Notes under the pieces: model-generated
What the model saw: the letters and a program-made list of their open reading frames with translations, nothing else
What the model was told of the DNA's origin: nothing
Database searches by the model: none
NCBI RefSeq assembly: GCF_964355755.1
Contig: NC_092680.1
Span: forward strand, 9,959,001-10,023,000
Source: Antedon mediterranea
Taxonomy: Eukaryota > Echinodermata > Crinoidea > Comatulida > Antedonidae
Direction: 5' to 3'
Length of the DNA: 64,000 bases
In this document: positions 1 through 10,337 of the stretch, piece after piece
Layout of the letters: the number at the start of each line of letters is the position of its first letter
Numbering within the stretch: position 1 is the first letter of the stretch
Translations under genes and position numbers: made by a program

Positions 1-129
1 TACGTTTGCATCATAATCTACGTACTAGTGAACCTCTCTCATATCATTTACGTACTATTTGATATTTATATCCCTCTCTCTCTTTAAAAAAAAAATATAT
101 TGGTTGAACTGACCAGACGTTTCTTCTCG

Positions 130-890
130 TATTGAATCTTTATACAGTATTGCATTAATAATTTACGTACGGTATTGCCGAATCTTTATATCTCATTTAC
201 ATACTATCGAATCTTTATACAGTATTGCATTAATAATTTACGTACGGTATTGCCGAATCTTTATATCTCATTTACCTGCTATCGAATCTTCATACAGTAT
301 TGCATTAATACATACGTACGGTATTGCCGAATCTTTATATCTCGTTTACTTTATCATCGAATCTTTATACAGTATTGCATTAATAATTTACGTACGGTAT
401 TGCCGAATCTTTATAGCTCATTTACCTAATCAAATCTTTATATAGTATTGCATTAATAATTTACGTACGGTATTGCCGAATCTTTATATCTCGTTTACAT
501 ACTAATATCAAATCTTTATACAGTATTGCATTAATAATTTACGTACGGTATTGCCGAATCTTTATATATCATTTACATACTATCGAATCTCAGTATTGCA
601 TTAATAATTTACGTACGGTATTGCCGAATCTTTATATCTCATTTACTTTACTATCGAATCTTTATACAGTGTTGCATTAATAATTTACGTGAGGTATTGC
701 CGAATCTTTATCTCATTTACATATTATCGAATCTTTAAACAGTATTGCGTTGATAATTTACGTATGGTATTGCCGAATTTTTATATTTTGTTTACATACT
801 ATCGAATCTTCATACAGTAATTGCATTAATAATTTACGTACGGTATTTTGCCGAATCTTTATATCTCATAAATTACACATACTATCGAAT
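130..890. repeat. ~75-bp AT-rich tandem satellite, about 10 copies
   Basis: The same block recurs about every 70-80 bases: a CGAATCTTTATACAGTATTG core, then GCATTAATAATTTACGTACG, then GGTATTGCCGAATC and a TATCTCATTTAC stretch. Copies differ by point changes and small indels (one lacks the TTTATA before CAGTATTG, another has an extra T run). The open frame across 175-429 only reflects the repeat. The tract probably continues to the left of the window. Confidence 0.9.
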
Positions 891-1696
891 CTTGTTTTTT
901 TTGTTATTGATTAGTAATAGGGTGTGTTATACATGTGTTACAAGTGTTATTCCATTGTAATAATGTACATTGTTTGTGTTTTCAATAAAACAACGTGGGG
1001 ATGAAAACGCGACCTTTTACAGCACTATTCCTGGCCAGCCGCCAGTCGAGTTATTAGCAGAAATTCGCGTAATTAATTACCGTACCGTACAGACACTTGC
1101 ATCTTATTTTATTATTTAAAACTCATTTTAAATTGATCAATATTTATATATCTGAAGGTATAAAATAATTTAGGATATTAAATAAATAAATGGCTGTCAT
1201 CATGTTATTGTAATTAAATTATGATTGCGAACACTACTAGTTATAATACTAATTAATTAATATACAATAAAAAATATATATATTTTGATATACTTTATTG
1301 AAAAAATATATATATTATTCTTAATAATTGGCTTATTATATATTATATTATATACAATACAAACACCAAAATGTATTTTATTGACTTTAATAAAGATATT
1401 ATATATCAGTTACAACAGTTAAAGTAAGTAATCACCGATTCACCATTTCATTTAAAAGAACGTAGGCCTATCACATTCAATCTGTAAAAAAGAGAATAAA
1501 TTACATAATAATGTAGATTGTTATTTACGTAGGTAAAGAAAACCTGTCGAAACAATGACAATCAAAGATTACAAAACAACAACAATCAAAGCGCACACGG
1601 CGTTCCATACAGATTACCGTTATTGAACTAGCGGCCACTTTGGTTGGTGGCCGCTTCGACCGTAATCCGTACTAGGGCCTAGTAGTAGGGGAAGCC
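891..1696. other. Non-coding stretch, no recognised gene
   Basis: AT-rich DNA with runs of TATATA and scattered TAGGCCTA-type motifs. A GC-rich patch around 1628-1690 has a local inverted match (GCGGCCACTTTGG with TGGTGGCCGC). No open frame resembles a protein family. Confidence 0.6.
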
Positions 1697-2568
1697 GATC
1701 ACTCCGGCCGCGCTTCACTCCGGCCGCCGTATCAGTAAATAGCGCGATGTTATGCACTCCGGCTGCTATTCAATTCGACTTCCTGTGCAAAGGGGCCGTT
1801 AGTATGAAGCGCCCATATCTACGTTTTCTATACTGTTCAGTGTTATAACAAATTCTTGGTGACCAAAAGAATTTTAAACAAAAACGAATTTAAATGGAAC
1901 TAGTTGAATATTTATTAGCAACAATTTTACTTTTTTCATTAACATTCAAAGAAGTTGGAACTGCTTTTTCTTTCAAACTAAACTTATCTTAACTTTTTCC
2001 TTTCAAATAATCAAATACCCGTCTAATTAATGCTTGAATAACAATATTTAATTTTTTTCTGTGTACATTTTATAGGTAAATTAGTTAAAAACCTTATTTT
2101 TATAACACTTATCTTGCCAGTACCCATACTTACTAATTATAGGCCTAGTTAATAATTAATTATACAGTCCAATTTACAATAATTTTATATTTTTATTTAT
2201 ATATGATAAAAATAATATGACATAATACTAATAGGGTACATTGCAATCAATTACATTAATTAATCACATTACAATTAATATACATTACTAGCCTATTACA
2301 TTGGATAAAACACATAAATTATTTTGTTTTAGCATTAGGCCTAGCTACAGGCCTAGCCTACACCTAATTTAAAACACTTGCGATCCTGAAAGAGAAAAAA
2401 TATACTGTAGTAGGCCTATGCCTATGTTACAAATGTTTATTTTGATTCTCTACAAAAAACGTGTCTCGGTTGTAAAAGATTCATTGGGTGCACCATATCT
2501 GCGGCCGGATAACCGATTCATTGGGCGCACCATATCTGCGGCCGGATTGAAGCGCGGCCGGAGTGATC
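1697..2568. mobile_element. Non-autonomous TIR DNA transposon (872 bp)
   Basis: The ends are near-perfect inverted repeats of 31 bases: 1697-1727 begins GATCACTCCGGCCGCGCTTC, and the complement of 2538-2568 matches it with one mismatch. The GC-rich ends contrast with an AT-rich interior that has no coding potential. Inside the right end a ~35-bp block with CACCATATCTGCGGCCGGAT occurs twice in tandem. AGTAGTAGG lies just outside both ends (1681-1689 and 2579-2587) and could be a 9-bp target duplication set back from the TIR, but this motif is common in the window. Family not recognised. Confidence 0.75.
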
Positions 2569-3135
2569 TGTATTCATAGTAGTAGGCCGGCTAACTAAAC
2601 TCTAACCTAGCCTACTAGGGCCAGGCTACTACACCTAACACGTACAGTAACACTAGTGACTAGGCTAGGCCTAGGCTTAATTAGGAATATTTAGGTCTTA
2701 TAATTCACTTATATTATAGCCAAATTTCCAGCAAAAGTGTATGTTTCAGATTACTTATGTAAAATGTATTTCGTTCCGTAAAAATAACATAAAAAGCAAT
2801 TTAAAGATCAACGTACCATTACAGCAGGTCGCCATTATAAATAATATGATGCCCTCTAGAGTTAACTTGTTTTGTTGGTTTGTTTGTTGTGCGATTACAT
2901 AATAATCGCTCTCCTCTCTCTCCTCTCTAGCTAGCTCTAGCTCTCTCTCTCTTCAGCAATCCTCGACGATCAGCTCGTGGTGGTTACAGCAAAGAACTTA
3001 AAAGTTCTTTGGTTACAGTAAGTTGGCGGCCGCTTTGACCATATTCGGTTTGTAGCTAGTTTAGTAGGGACTGGATCGATCCGACTGACTTGTTTTCTTA
3101 TTACAGCTCCAAATCAAACATTTTACATTTTGCCA
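2569..3135 (+). promoter_or_regulatory. Arginase 5' flank and probable 5' UTR with an intron
   Basis: The region contains a CT-rich tract (about 2909-2954) and a 9-bp inverted repeat around 2992-3011 (AAAGAACTT / AAGTTCTTT). A good splice donor (ACA|GTAAGT at 3018) and acceptor (TTCTTATTACAG ending at 3106) would define an 89-base intron in the 5' UTR. This is inferred from splice consensus only; no TATA box was identified. Confidence 0.4.
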
Positions 3136-4275
3136 ATGAATTTATTAGTTAACAGCATTCGGCCTAGGCCTAGCAGGATGTTGCTAGGTCAGATGTCATC
3201 AGTTCTTCGATTATCAGTTCTTCGATTATCAGTTCTTCGATCGTCAGTAGGCCTACTAGGCCTAGGCGGTTTGGTCTTTGATGTCAGAGCCCTAAGCAGT
3301 AAAGAACAGGCACCCCAAGACATAGGGATTATTGGAGTTCCGCTAAATAAAGGACAGAGTAAATCTGGAACTAGATTAGGTCCACAAACAATTCGAGATG
3401 CTGGACTTATTGAACAATTGAAAAATATTGAAAGAGACGTTAAAGATTATGGCGATATTAAATTTCCTGAAATTGAAGAAGATGTTTCCTCTATGAAGCC
3501 ATTAAAAAACTCGCGTTCATTAGGAAAAGCAACTCAGATGATATCAGATACCGTTTACAAAATTATGAAAGAAGATAAACGTCTTTGTATGACTTTAGGT
3601 GGTGATCATGCATTGTCAGTCGGTAGTGTTAACGGTCATGCACGAGTAAACCCAAATATGTGCTTGTTATGGATTGATGCACATGCTGATTTAAACACAC
3701 CGTTGAGTTCTCCTTCTGGAAACCTTCATGGCATGGTGCAATCATTCTTAGTTCATGAACTGGAAGAGTACATGCCAAAGATTCCTGGCTTTGAATGGAT
3801 TAAGCCATGTATATCATTAAAAGATATTGTTTATATTGGACTCAGGGATATTGATCCAGGAGAAAAGTACATTATGGAAAGGTTTGGTATGACCGGGTAT
3901 TCTATCCACGACGTGGATAAACTTGGTGTCAAAGAAGTACTAAGTCGAGCCCTTGATACTGTAAACCCAAAAGCAAATCGACCTATTCATTTGAGTTATG
4001 ACATTGATTCACTAGACCCTGTTGTATCGCCTAGTACTGGCACCCCTGTGATGGGTGGCTTGACATATCGAGAGGGAATGTATATTGCCGAGGTTGTATC
4101 TGATACAGGTTTACTCCATGCCGTGGATATTGTAGAGCTTAATCCTGAGCTTGGAGCACCCAGAGAGCAAGACACTACCATCATGGCTGCAATGAATATC
4201 GTCACAGCAAGTGTCGGAAAATTGAGGGAAGGACATAGACCTAGCAATTATGAAATTCCAAAGCCATTATATTAA
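3136..4275 (+). CDS. Arginase, mitochondrial (arginase-2-like), single coding exon
   Basis: Encodes 379 residues. Arginase hydrolyses L-arginine to ornithine and urea at a two-manganese centre. All expected signatures are visible: GGDH (His158), DAHAD (Asp181, His183, Asp185), SGNLHG (His198), SYDIDSLDP (Asp289, Asp291) and the VELNPELG glutamate (Glu334). The first ~55 residues have arginines, many Leu/Ser and no acidic residue before Asp49, as in a mitochondrial presequence; the cleavage site is inferred to lie near the RALSSK stretch. The start is the first ATG in frame (3136); an in-frame TTG two codons upstream is not a plausible eukaryotic start. No intron interrupts the frame, unlike multi-exon vertebrate arginases. 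A 15-base unit encoding SVLRL is repeated three times (3193-3241), and TAGGCCTA-type repeat sequence is translated within the presequence. A complementary-strand frame at 3996-4247 is a shadow. Confidence 0.96.
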   Translation: MNLLVNSIRPRPSRMLLGQMSSVLRLSVLRLSVLRSSVGLLGLGGLVFDVRALSSKEQAPQDIGIIGVPLNKGQSKSGTRLGPQTIRDAGLIEQLKNIERDVKDYGDIKFPEIEEDVSSMKPLKNSRSLGKATQMISDTVYKIMKEDKRLCMTLGGDHALSVGSVNGHARVNPNMCLLWIDAHADLNTPLSSPSGNLHGMVQSFLVHELEEYMPKIPGFEWIKPCISLKDIVYIGLRDIDPGEKYIMERFGMTGYSIHDVDKLGVKEVLSRALDTVNPKANRPIHLSYDIDSLDPVVSPSTGTPVMGGLTYREGMYIAEVVSDTGLLHAVDIVELNPELGAPREQDTTIMAAMNIVTASVGKLREGHRPSNYEIPKPLY

Positions 4276-4331
4276 TAGCTGTTCTCATTGTTCAGCAACA
4301 GAACAGCCAATTCAATGTACATTAGTAGTGT

Positions 4332-4337
4332 AATAAA
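4332..4337 (+). terminator. Arginase polyadenylation signal
   Basis: AATAAA lies 57 bases after the arginase stop codon, which fits a short 3' UTR. A further AATAAATAAA at about 5286 is an alternative. Cleavage site not determined. Confidence 0.55.
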
Positions 4338-5365
4338 TCCATGACAATGTAGAGTTACAAAGAAAACTATGGCATGACTGTTATCCTTAGTGTTGCAATA
4401 ACAACCCGATTGAAACCTAGGTAAAAAGGTAAAAAATCCACTTTAAAAATTCGCATTATGAAAATCGATCAAAAGTGATGATGATTTTAATTGATATTGT
4501 ATTTGGTAATTTTATATGATAATTTTAACAATTTGGTGTACCGTTTTTTAATGATTTTAAATGCCATTGTATTATTGGGTTCATTAACAAGATTAGTCTT
4601 AAGATAAAGTTTGGCAATACAAAATTCGGTGCATAGTAGGAATTTCGTTAACCATGCTCCAGTATCAAAATTGGTCAAATTTTGAATGATTATAATAAAT
4701 TGTATTGTACACGAGTTATTATTGCATGTGCATGACTTATCTTCATCATATCCACAATGTCAAAGTATTGAAATACAGTATTATAGACACCAAAAATGTA
4801 GATAATAATTTTAGATACCATCAAATGATTTTCATAATCATCTTGATAGTGAGAGTATTTTTTATTGCAAACGTTATTAAGTAACAGCAAAAAAATCATA
4901 ATTATAATTTATCTATTTATAGCACAATTTTCATTCTTGCCCCTGTAATTATATTCTTTTTAAGTTATTATCTCATTACGAGCACCAGTGGGCATTTTGA
5001 ACAAATTCCAAATATTTATCTTTTTACGATATGTTACTCTAAGCTGAATCACTGTCTTGAACCTAGACTAGGCATATTATACAAATTGTGCATTACGGTA
5101 TTATGTCCCACCAACAATTGTTTCATGATAATATGTCTGATTCAGTTGTAATCATGTTTGCATACAAATATTACATTTATACAGATAGTCTAAAAGATTA
5201 CTGGATTTATTTTTAATATCTAATTTTTTTCACTTTTAAACTATTTTAAATAGATTGTTATTTTAATTGATTGAAGTGGGAGATGAATAAATAAAGTACG
5301 GTATTGTATTTACTTATTGTTATAATAGTCTTTTTTAATTTACGAACATTTCACAGCTACTTAAA
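4338..5365. other. Intergenic AT-rich DNA
   Basis: No gene recognised. Two small reverse-strand frames (4487-4678, 4690-4899) are Lys/Asn/Ile-rich and look like chance frames. Confidence 0.6.
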
Positions 5366-5385
5366 GCTTGGTTCCCACCTGGATG
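5366..5385 (+). mobile_element. Single end of an AAGCNTGGTTCCCACTAG MITE
   Basis: AAAGCTTGGTTCCCAC matches the terminal repeat of the MITEs at 11603-11919 and 63631-63812. No partner end was seen, so this is probably a truncated copy. Confidence 0.45.
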
Positions 5386-5419
5386 CTCTAATTCCACGGC
5401 CAACAAGATTAATAAGTAA

Positions 5420-7040
5420 CTAGAACTTAAACTCGTCACTTGAGGACGAGTTTGGTTATCCGCCCGCAACAAAACGTATCTTGCGTATTAAAGTACTTCT
5501 CAGTTATGACTTTTCCAAAAAAAGTAGCCTATTCAAAATTAAAACTGCCCTTTCAGTGTAATAACCAAATAAATCCTTTTAATTAATTGTTTTCCCATTA
5601 TGGGATTCGAACCCGGTACCTCTGGTACCAAAGTCGGTTGCACTACACATCCAGCCATATGAGCACCTGCTGAAGAAAATCCGAAGAAAGAGTCCTCGTT
5701 CATTCGGTATGTCGTGAACCCCCTCGATGCAAGTTGATTATTACATAATCAACTTAAATCATAATTTTTACTATGATGAAATCTTCACAAATTTTAAACA
5801 GTGACATATTATGAAAGTGCATACTTTCAAGTTTTATATATTAACATGTAAAGAAAAAAGATAAACGTTATGTTTATTGTTTTACTCTTTGAATATGTTT
5901 ATGTTTGTTTGATGATAATTATTTCAAAAATTACATTTAATATGCAAATAATGTAGCCATCAAACACTTTTTAACATTCAAGACTATAATAAATCAGAGC
6001 TATGATTCATACACTGCAAGAAATTAAAATAAAAAATGGGGGTAACCTTGCATTCTGATGAACTGTTTCATTTTTAAAAGTAGACATATTTTGCAACATT
6101 TTCACAATTTTTTGACGTTTTTGTGCGCAACCTGTCATGTTTAACGTGCTCGTAGAACGCCATTTCAAGTTGAAAAGTGAATAAAATAACGTAAAATTGT
6201 TAACCAAAGATTTAAAAACACAAATCGTGTAAAAGAAATGCTCATACGTGTTCCCTGCGCCGTGCGCGCGTAAAAATGTGCGCACCAGTGGCAATTTTTT
6301 AAACGCTTAAAATGACCTGAATCGTGCTCTAATTTAATCAGAAATTGATTTGAAGCATTTTAAAATTTCAAACGCCGTTTACGCGCGCACTTTCTAATGT
6401 TACAAATTGCGGTAGCGTTAAAAAAGTTAACTATTGATGTGAAGCAAACGTGGCTGAAAATGACGTTAAAAAATATTCATTTGTTTCGAAGTTATAACCA
6501 ATTTAAGATTTTCAGAAAATCACGCGTAACTTACGCTACGCGGCTCTGACATCGTCAAAAAGCTTGGCTGGACAACTTCAGTAAAATGTCTAAATGCTGA
6601 ACAAGTTACAACATATTATGTTTACACGTTGAAGAGAAACAGCGTGCACAAAATAAGAAGAGTAAAATATTTCAAACGCAATTTACGCGAAAACTTTCTA
6701 ATCTCCAAAAATTTGTTAAACATTCCAAAAGTTAGCCATTGATGTGAAGAAAATGTGGCTGAAAATTTCGTTAAAAAATATTTATCGGTTTCGAAGTTAT
6801 GACCGATTTAAGATTTTCAGAAAATCGCGCGTGACTTACGCTACGCGGATCTGACAGCGTCCAAAAGCTTGGCTGAACATCTTCAGTTAAATGTCTAAAT
6901 GTTGACCAAGTTACAACATGTTATGTTAACACGTTGAAGAGAAAACGCGTGCACAAAATCTGAGAAAGAAAGAAGAATAATAAAAAAAAAAAAAATTAAC
7001 ACTACAATAACAAATGCTTATCCGCTTGAGGCGGATAACC
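5420..7040. mobile_element. GGTTATCCGC-family element, copy 1
   Basis: Starts CTAG, then a hairpin (AACTCGTC / GACGAGTT) followed by GGTTATCCGC. It ends with a purine/A-rich run and GCGGATAACC after a second hairpin. The interior has the family landmark CGCGCGTGACTTACGCTACG, and here a ~310-base block is tandemly duplicated (about 6360-6655 and 6656-6965). A tRNA-like sequence lies inside it. No coding capacity; the reverse frame at 6007-6294 looks spurious. Confidence 0.7.
5592..5670 (-). repeat. tRNA-derived SINE head or tRNA pseudogene
   Basis: On the reverse strand a perfect Pol III B box (GGTTCGAATCC) follows an A-box-like TGGCTGGATGTGTAGTGC at normal spacing. Acceptor and T stems pair poorly, so this is unlikely to be a functional tRNA. 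It sits inside the transposon at 5420-7040. Confidence 0.5.
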
Positions 7041-8025
7041 AACAAGAAAAACCATAGTTAAAGAGTATAATAATAACGTTTATTGAGATCAATTAAACAT
7101 TAAATTACATTTAAAAAAAGCATCTAAAAAGTGCAAAATACATTTTTTTTACACCTGGTAATGGCATATAAGAAATTATTTTAAAAACCTAACCTACTGT
7201 ATTTCTCGAGATGTATTATCCCACTAGTCTCGCACAGTTCCTGTTGCAGATAGAAAAATTATACATGTAGCTTCCTATATGGTATACACATACTGTACAT
7301 ACTGTGACCCTAAAGGCCAATTTACACAGACGAGCGTCTTGTTAATGGTTTTCCGCTTACTGCTCCCTTGGATATTATTGGCTGTCAGTAGGCCTAGCAC
7401 ACACAGGCCTAGGTTTTAGATGGACTTGTTGCTTAATAACGTCCTAAATTTATCTTCTTTAAAAATCCTTATACAAACACTACTAGCGCACTCGTATTTA
7501 TTGTTATTGTACTCGCATATTGATCAAAACGTCGAGAAACAGTTTTCAGAACAGCAAACTTTATATCAACGACGTCATATCAATCATGTCATTGATTAGC
7601 CAGAATCCATAATTACCGCGCAGTATTTTCACAAAATCAAATCTGTTTCTATCCTGATCGGATTTACGCTCACTCCACGTTCTGTGTAAATGGTCATAAG
7701 AAATAACATATATTCCATTTTTGCGTTTTCCGCTCAACTTTACCACTTAAACAATAGGCAACGATACAAATAAATAATTTATATTAATAATTAAATCTTT
7801 TACACAATATTTAGTTCAGCATTATCACAATTTACAGTTTATACCTTTCTGATGCTCAACATATCAACCATCTACAAAATTCAACAGTTCACATATTTTT
7901 CACATGCATTACAATAAGGGAAAACTTTTACTATTAATTAAAAAACAAATTATAAACACTTTTGTACAACAATTATAATTATTTGTATTCAGGAATATGT
8001 ACAGCAGTATAAGACATATTCTATA
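7041..8025. other. Intergenic AT-rich DNA
   Basis: No gene recognised. A fragment near 7523-7552 (AAAACGTCGAGAAACAG) resembles a motif found at three other loci (see findings). Confidence 0.55.
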
Positions 8026-9322
8026 GGTGGCAGGAGAGGAAAGGGTATCACCACTAGATTACGAATCTGGAAAGGTAATCGATCAGATAAGGGGTCAAAG
8101 TTCAAAATTTACCAATTACAACAATGTACAGTATTATAATATAATTATGTATTACTGTATAACATCAAATCTTTCTTTCTGTTAATCATACGCAATGTAA
8201 AAGAGCACATACATCATTTCATCAGTTGACATAATGCCAAATGTCAACATTTTAATATGCGTATTAGGTACTGTAGTTCCCAAATAAATGTAAAGTAACC
8301 AACCCCTAGCCTGGCGTTCATACCTCTAGGTATGGAAGTCGTGGGTTTGAGCCTCACCCGAGAAGTAGAAATTACGTCACAGTAGGGCAAAACATTTGGT
8401 TTAATGATGAATGCGCTCTTTTGATTGTCTATGATTGATTGATGTCTTTAATGATAAAACATCACTTTTGTGTGAAATGTTATTTTTTTACAGGAAAATG
8501 TTGTAATTGGTCAATATTGACCATTTGACCTTTAATTGCAAGGGATTTTTATAAGGTGACCTTTATAACCATACAAATGTAATAAAAGACTCGATTTTGG
8601 TGGTCCTTTATGATTGCAAATTTCAGAGTTATTGCAATAGACCACGATGTCAAATCGAGTGACAAAACTCACAAAGACAAAGAAAACCACTGGGAATTAC
8701 TACTTAAAACCACAAACCTTTTGGACATTATAGGAACATACTCCCAGATCGTTTAAATAATTTCATTGACTACCTAAATTTAAGTTTCAATATTAACCAC
8801 CATAAAGCTGTCTTTTTAGTTCCATTCCAAAATTCGTTATATCCGCTATCTTCTTTTCTAATTTCTAATCTTACTCTCTCCACCCTCTATTCACCAGCCT
8901 GTGCCTCCTTTGTTTTTATTTCTTTTAATCCAGTCCACTTAAGCAGTGCTTGTGTGCTTAATAAATACTATATACTTTGTCTAAGTACTCTTACTTGCAC
9001 TGATGAAGGGCTAGTGTTGCCTGAAAGCTCTGCTACTTTTTCTGGCTGTTTTATTTTATCGGTTTGATTTTATCTGTTTTCTTATATTGTATCTCCGTTG
9101 AGATCCAGCCATGGATACCCACAGCATTGTCATTATTTTCAGTAATTTGCCTTTGGATTTATAATACATTGTTATAATTGGTCAATTTTGAACTTTGACC
9201 CCCTTATATCTCGAAAACGCTTCCAATCCTGATCGATTACCTTCCATATTCATAATCTACCGAAAATTATGTTGGATGGCAATTTGTTCCTTTCGGGTGG
9301 TGATTCCGCTCTCTCTGGCACC
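8026..9322. mobile_element. Degenerate long-TIR DNA element
   Basis: 8026-8129 and the complement of 9166-9322 are diverged inverted repeats sharing GGTGCCAG/GGTGGCAG starts, AAGGTAATCGATCAG and GGGTCAAAGTTCAAAAT. The right arm has ~50 extra bases. No coding frame inside. The interior carries a ~170-bp block also found at 55364-55535. Confidence 0.65.
8995..9165 (+). repeat. ~170-bp Penelope-like terminal repeat fragment, copy 1
   Basis: Shares a colinear block with 55364-55535: CACTGATGAAGGGCTAGTG, CTGAAAGCTCTGCTA, GAGATCCAGCC and CAGTAATTTGCCTTTGGATT. The first part looks like a hammerhead core (CTGATGA, GGGC/GCCT stem, GAAA), here with a broken stem II pair. The link to Penelope-like elements is inferred from the second copy lying just upstream of one. 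Confidence 0.55.
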
Positions 9323-10226
9323 GGACTACTACAGTTGCTAGGCAACATTGTACAGTTAAACAAGTAAATCAATCATTTTTTGAATATATTGAAAGACTGT
9401 TTTAGTTGGATATGAATTAAAGGAGTCGCACAATTCAAAATGACCTGCTATATAAATTTTCTCTTTCAATGATAGAATTCTCACATTTAAAAATCCATGT
9501 GCCCTCATTCATGGGATATATGTTAAAAGGGACACATTTTCAAAGTCTCTGCTCATACAGCATATCATATCAGTTAAACAGCTATTTAAAAATCTTGTTC
9601 AAAAACAATTTGCTAATTTTACTAAACATAATGCATTTATCAAGTGAAAATTATCATTACTGTACTATTTTTTAAAATTGAAAAACAGCATCTTCCATAT
9701 ATTTACTAATTATTTCATATTCTAAATTTGAGACATTTCTAAATCAGAAAACTGATATTTTGTGCTAGGAAAACATCATGTCACATAACCTACTTCTGAT
9801 GTGATTATAACATTATGGTAATAGGGCATTTTGTATTGAAAAACAACGTAGAGGCAAAATAGAAAACTTGACATTTTTTGTACCATAAAAAAATATACTG
9901 TAGGTAAAGAGAAAAATCTCATTCAAATTGTTAAATATCATCAGTGGCGTCATAAACAGACACTAACGTGACTAGACGCTACTCACATAAAATTGATTTT
10001 GTGTTTTTACTATAAGAGACACTATAAATGTTTTAACAAGATATACAATTAAACTATACCTTTGCGAAAATAAAAAATATGTGAAGCGCTTTCGTGAAAC
10101 ACATGTTATTATCAAACCACTGCACGGCTGGTGTCACTTTGTGGCATAACCACACTCACTATCTCATTAAAAAGCAAATTAATAGTTGAATCAATTGAAG
10201 AGTACGGTACTAAGAAACATTTTAAT
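9323..10226. other. Intergenic DNA and probable semaphorin 3' UTR
   Basis: AT-rich, with no convincing coding frame. It includes the region immediately downstream of the semaphorin stop codon, but no clear AATAAA was identified on the reverse strand close to the stop. Confidence 0.5.
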
Positions 10227-10337
10227 TTATGTTTCAATTTGGGTGTTCATACCATTATATGGATTTGAATCTACAAACTGTTTCTCCAAATCTACTTCAG
10301 TTATTTCCTCACACAATTCACTGCTGCTGATGGTGCA
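10227..10337 (-). CDS. Semaphorin exon 17 (C-terminus, stop)
   Basis: Acceptor ACTTTTTTTTCAG. Encodes CTISSSELCEEITEVDLEKQ and ends NTQIET followed by TAA. Two cysteines could form a disulphide; the tail is acidic and soluble. Confidence 0.78.
   Translation of the reverse strand, partial: CTISSSELCEEITEVDLEKQFVDSNPYNGMNTQIET

Noticed and set aside
130-890. CRISPR-like array
   Set aside because: Repeats abut without unique spacers and the DNA is clearly eukaryotic; this is a satellite.
3130-3135. Arginase start two codons upstream of the first ATG
   Set aside because: The codon at 3130 is TTG; the first in-frame ATG is at 3136, which is the plausible eukaryotic start.
3996-4247. Reverse-strand open frame inside arginase
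   Set aside because: Shadow of the highly conserved forward coding frame; no domain of its own.
8307-8365. Second tRNA-like sequence (GGGTTTGAGCC B-box-like)
   Set aside because: The B box deviates and no cloverleaf could be drawn with confidence.
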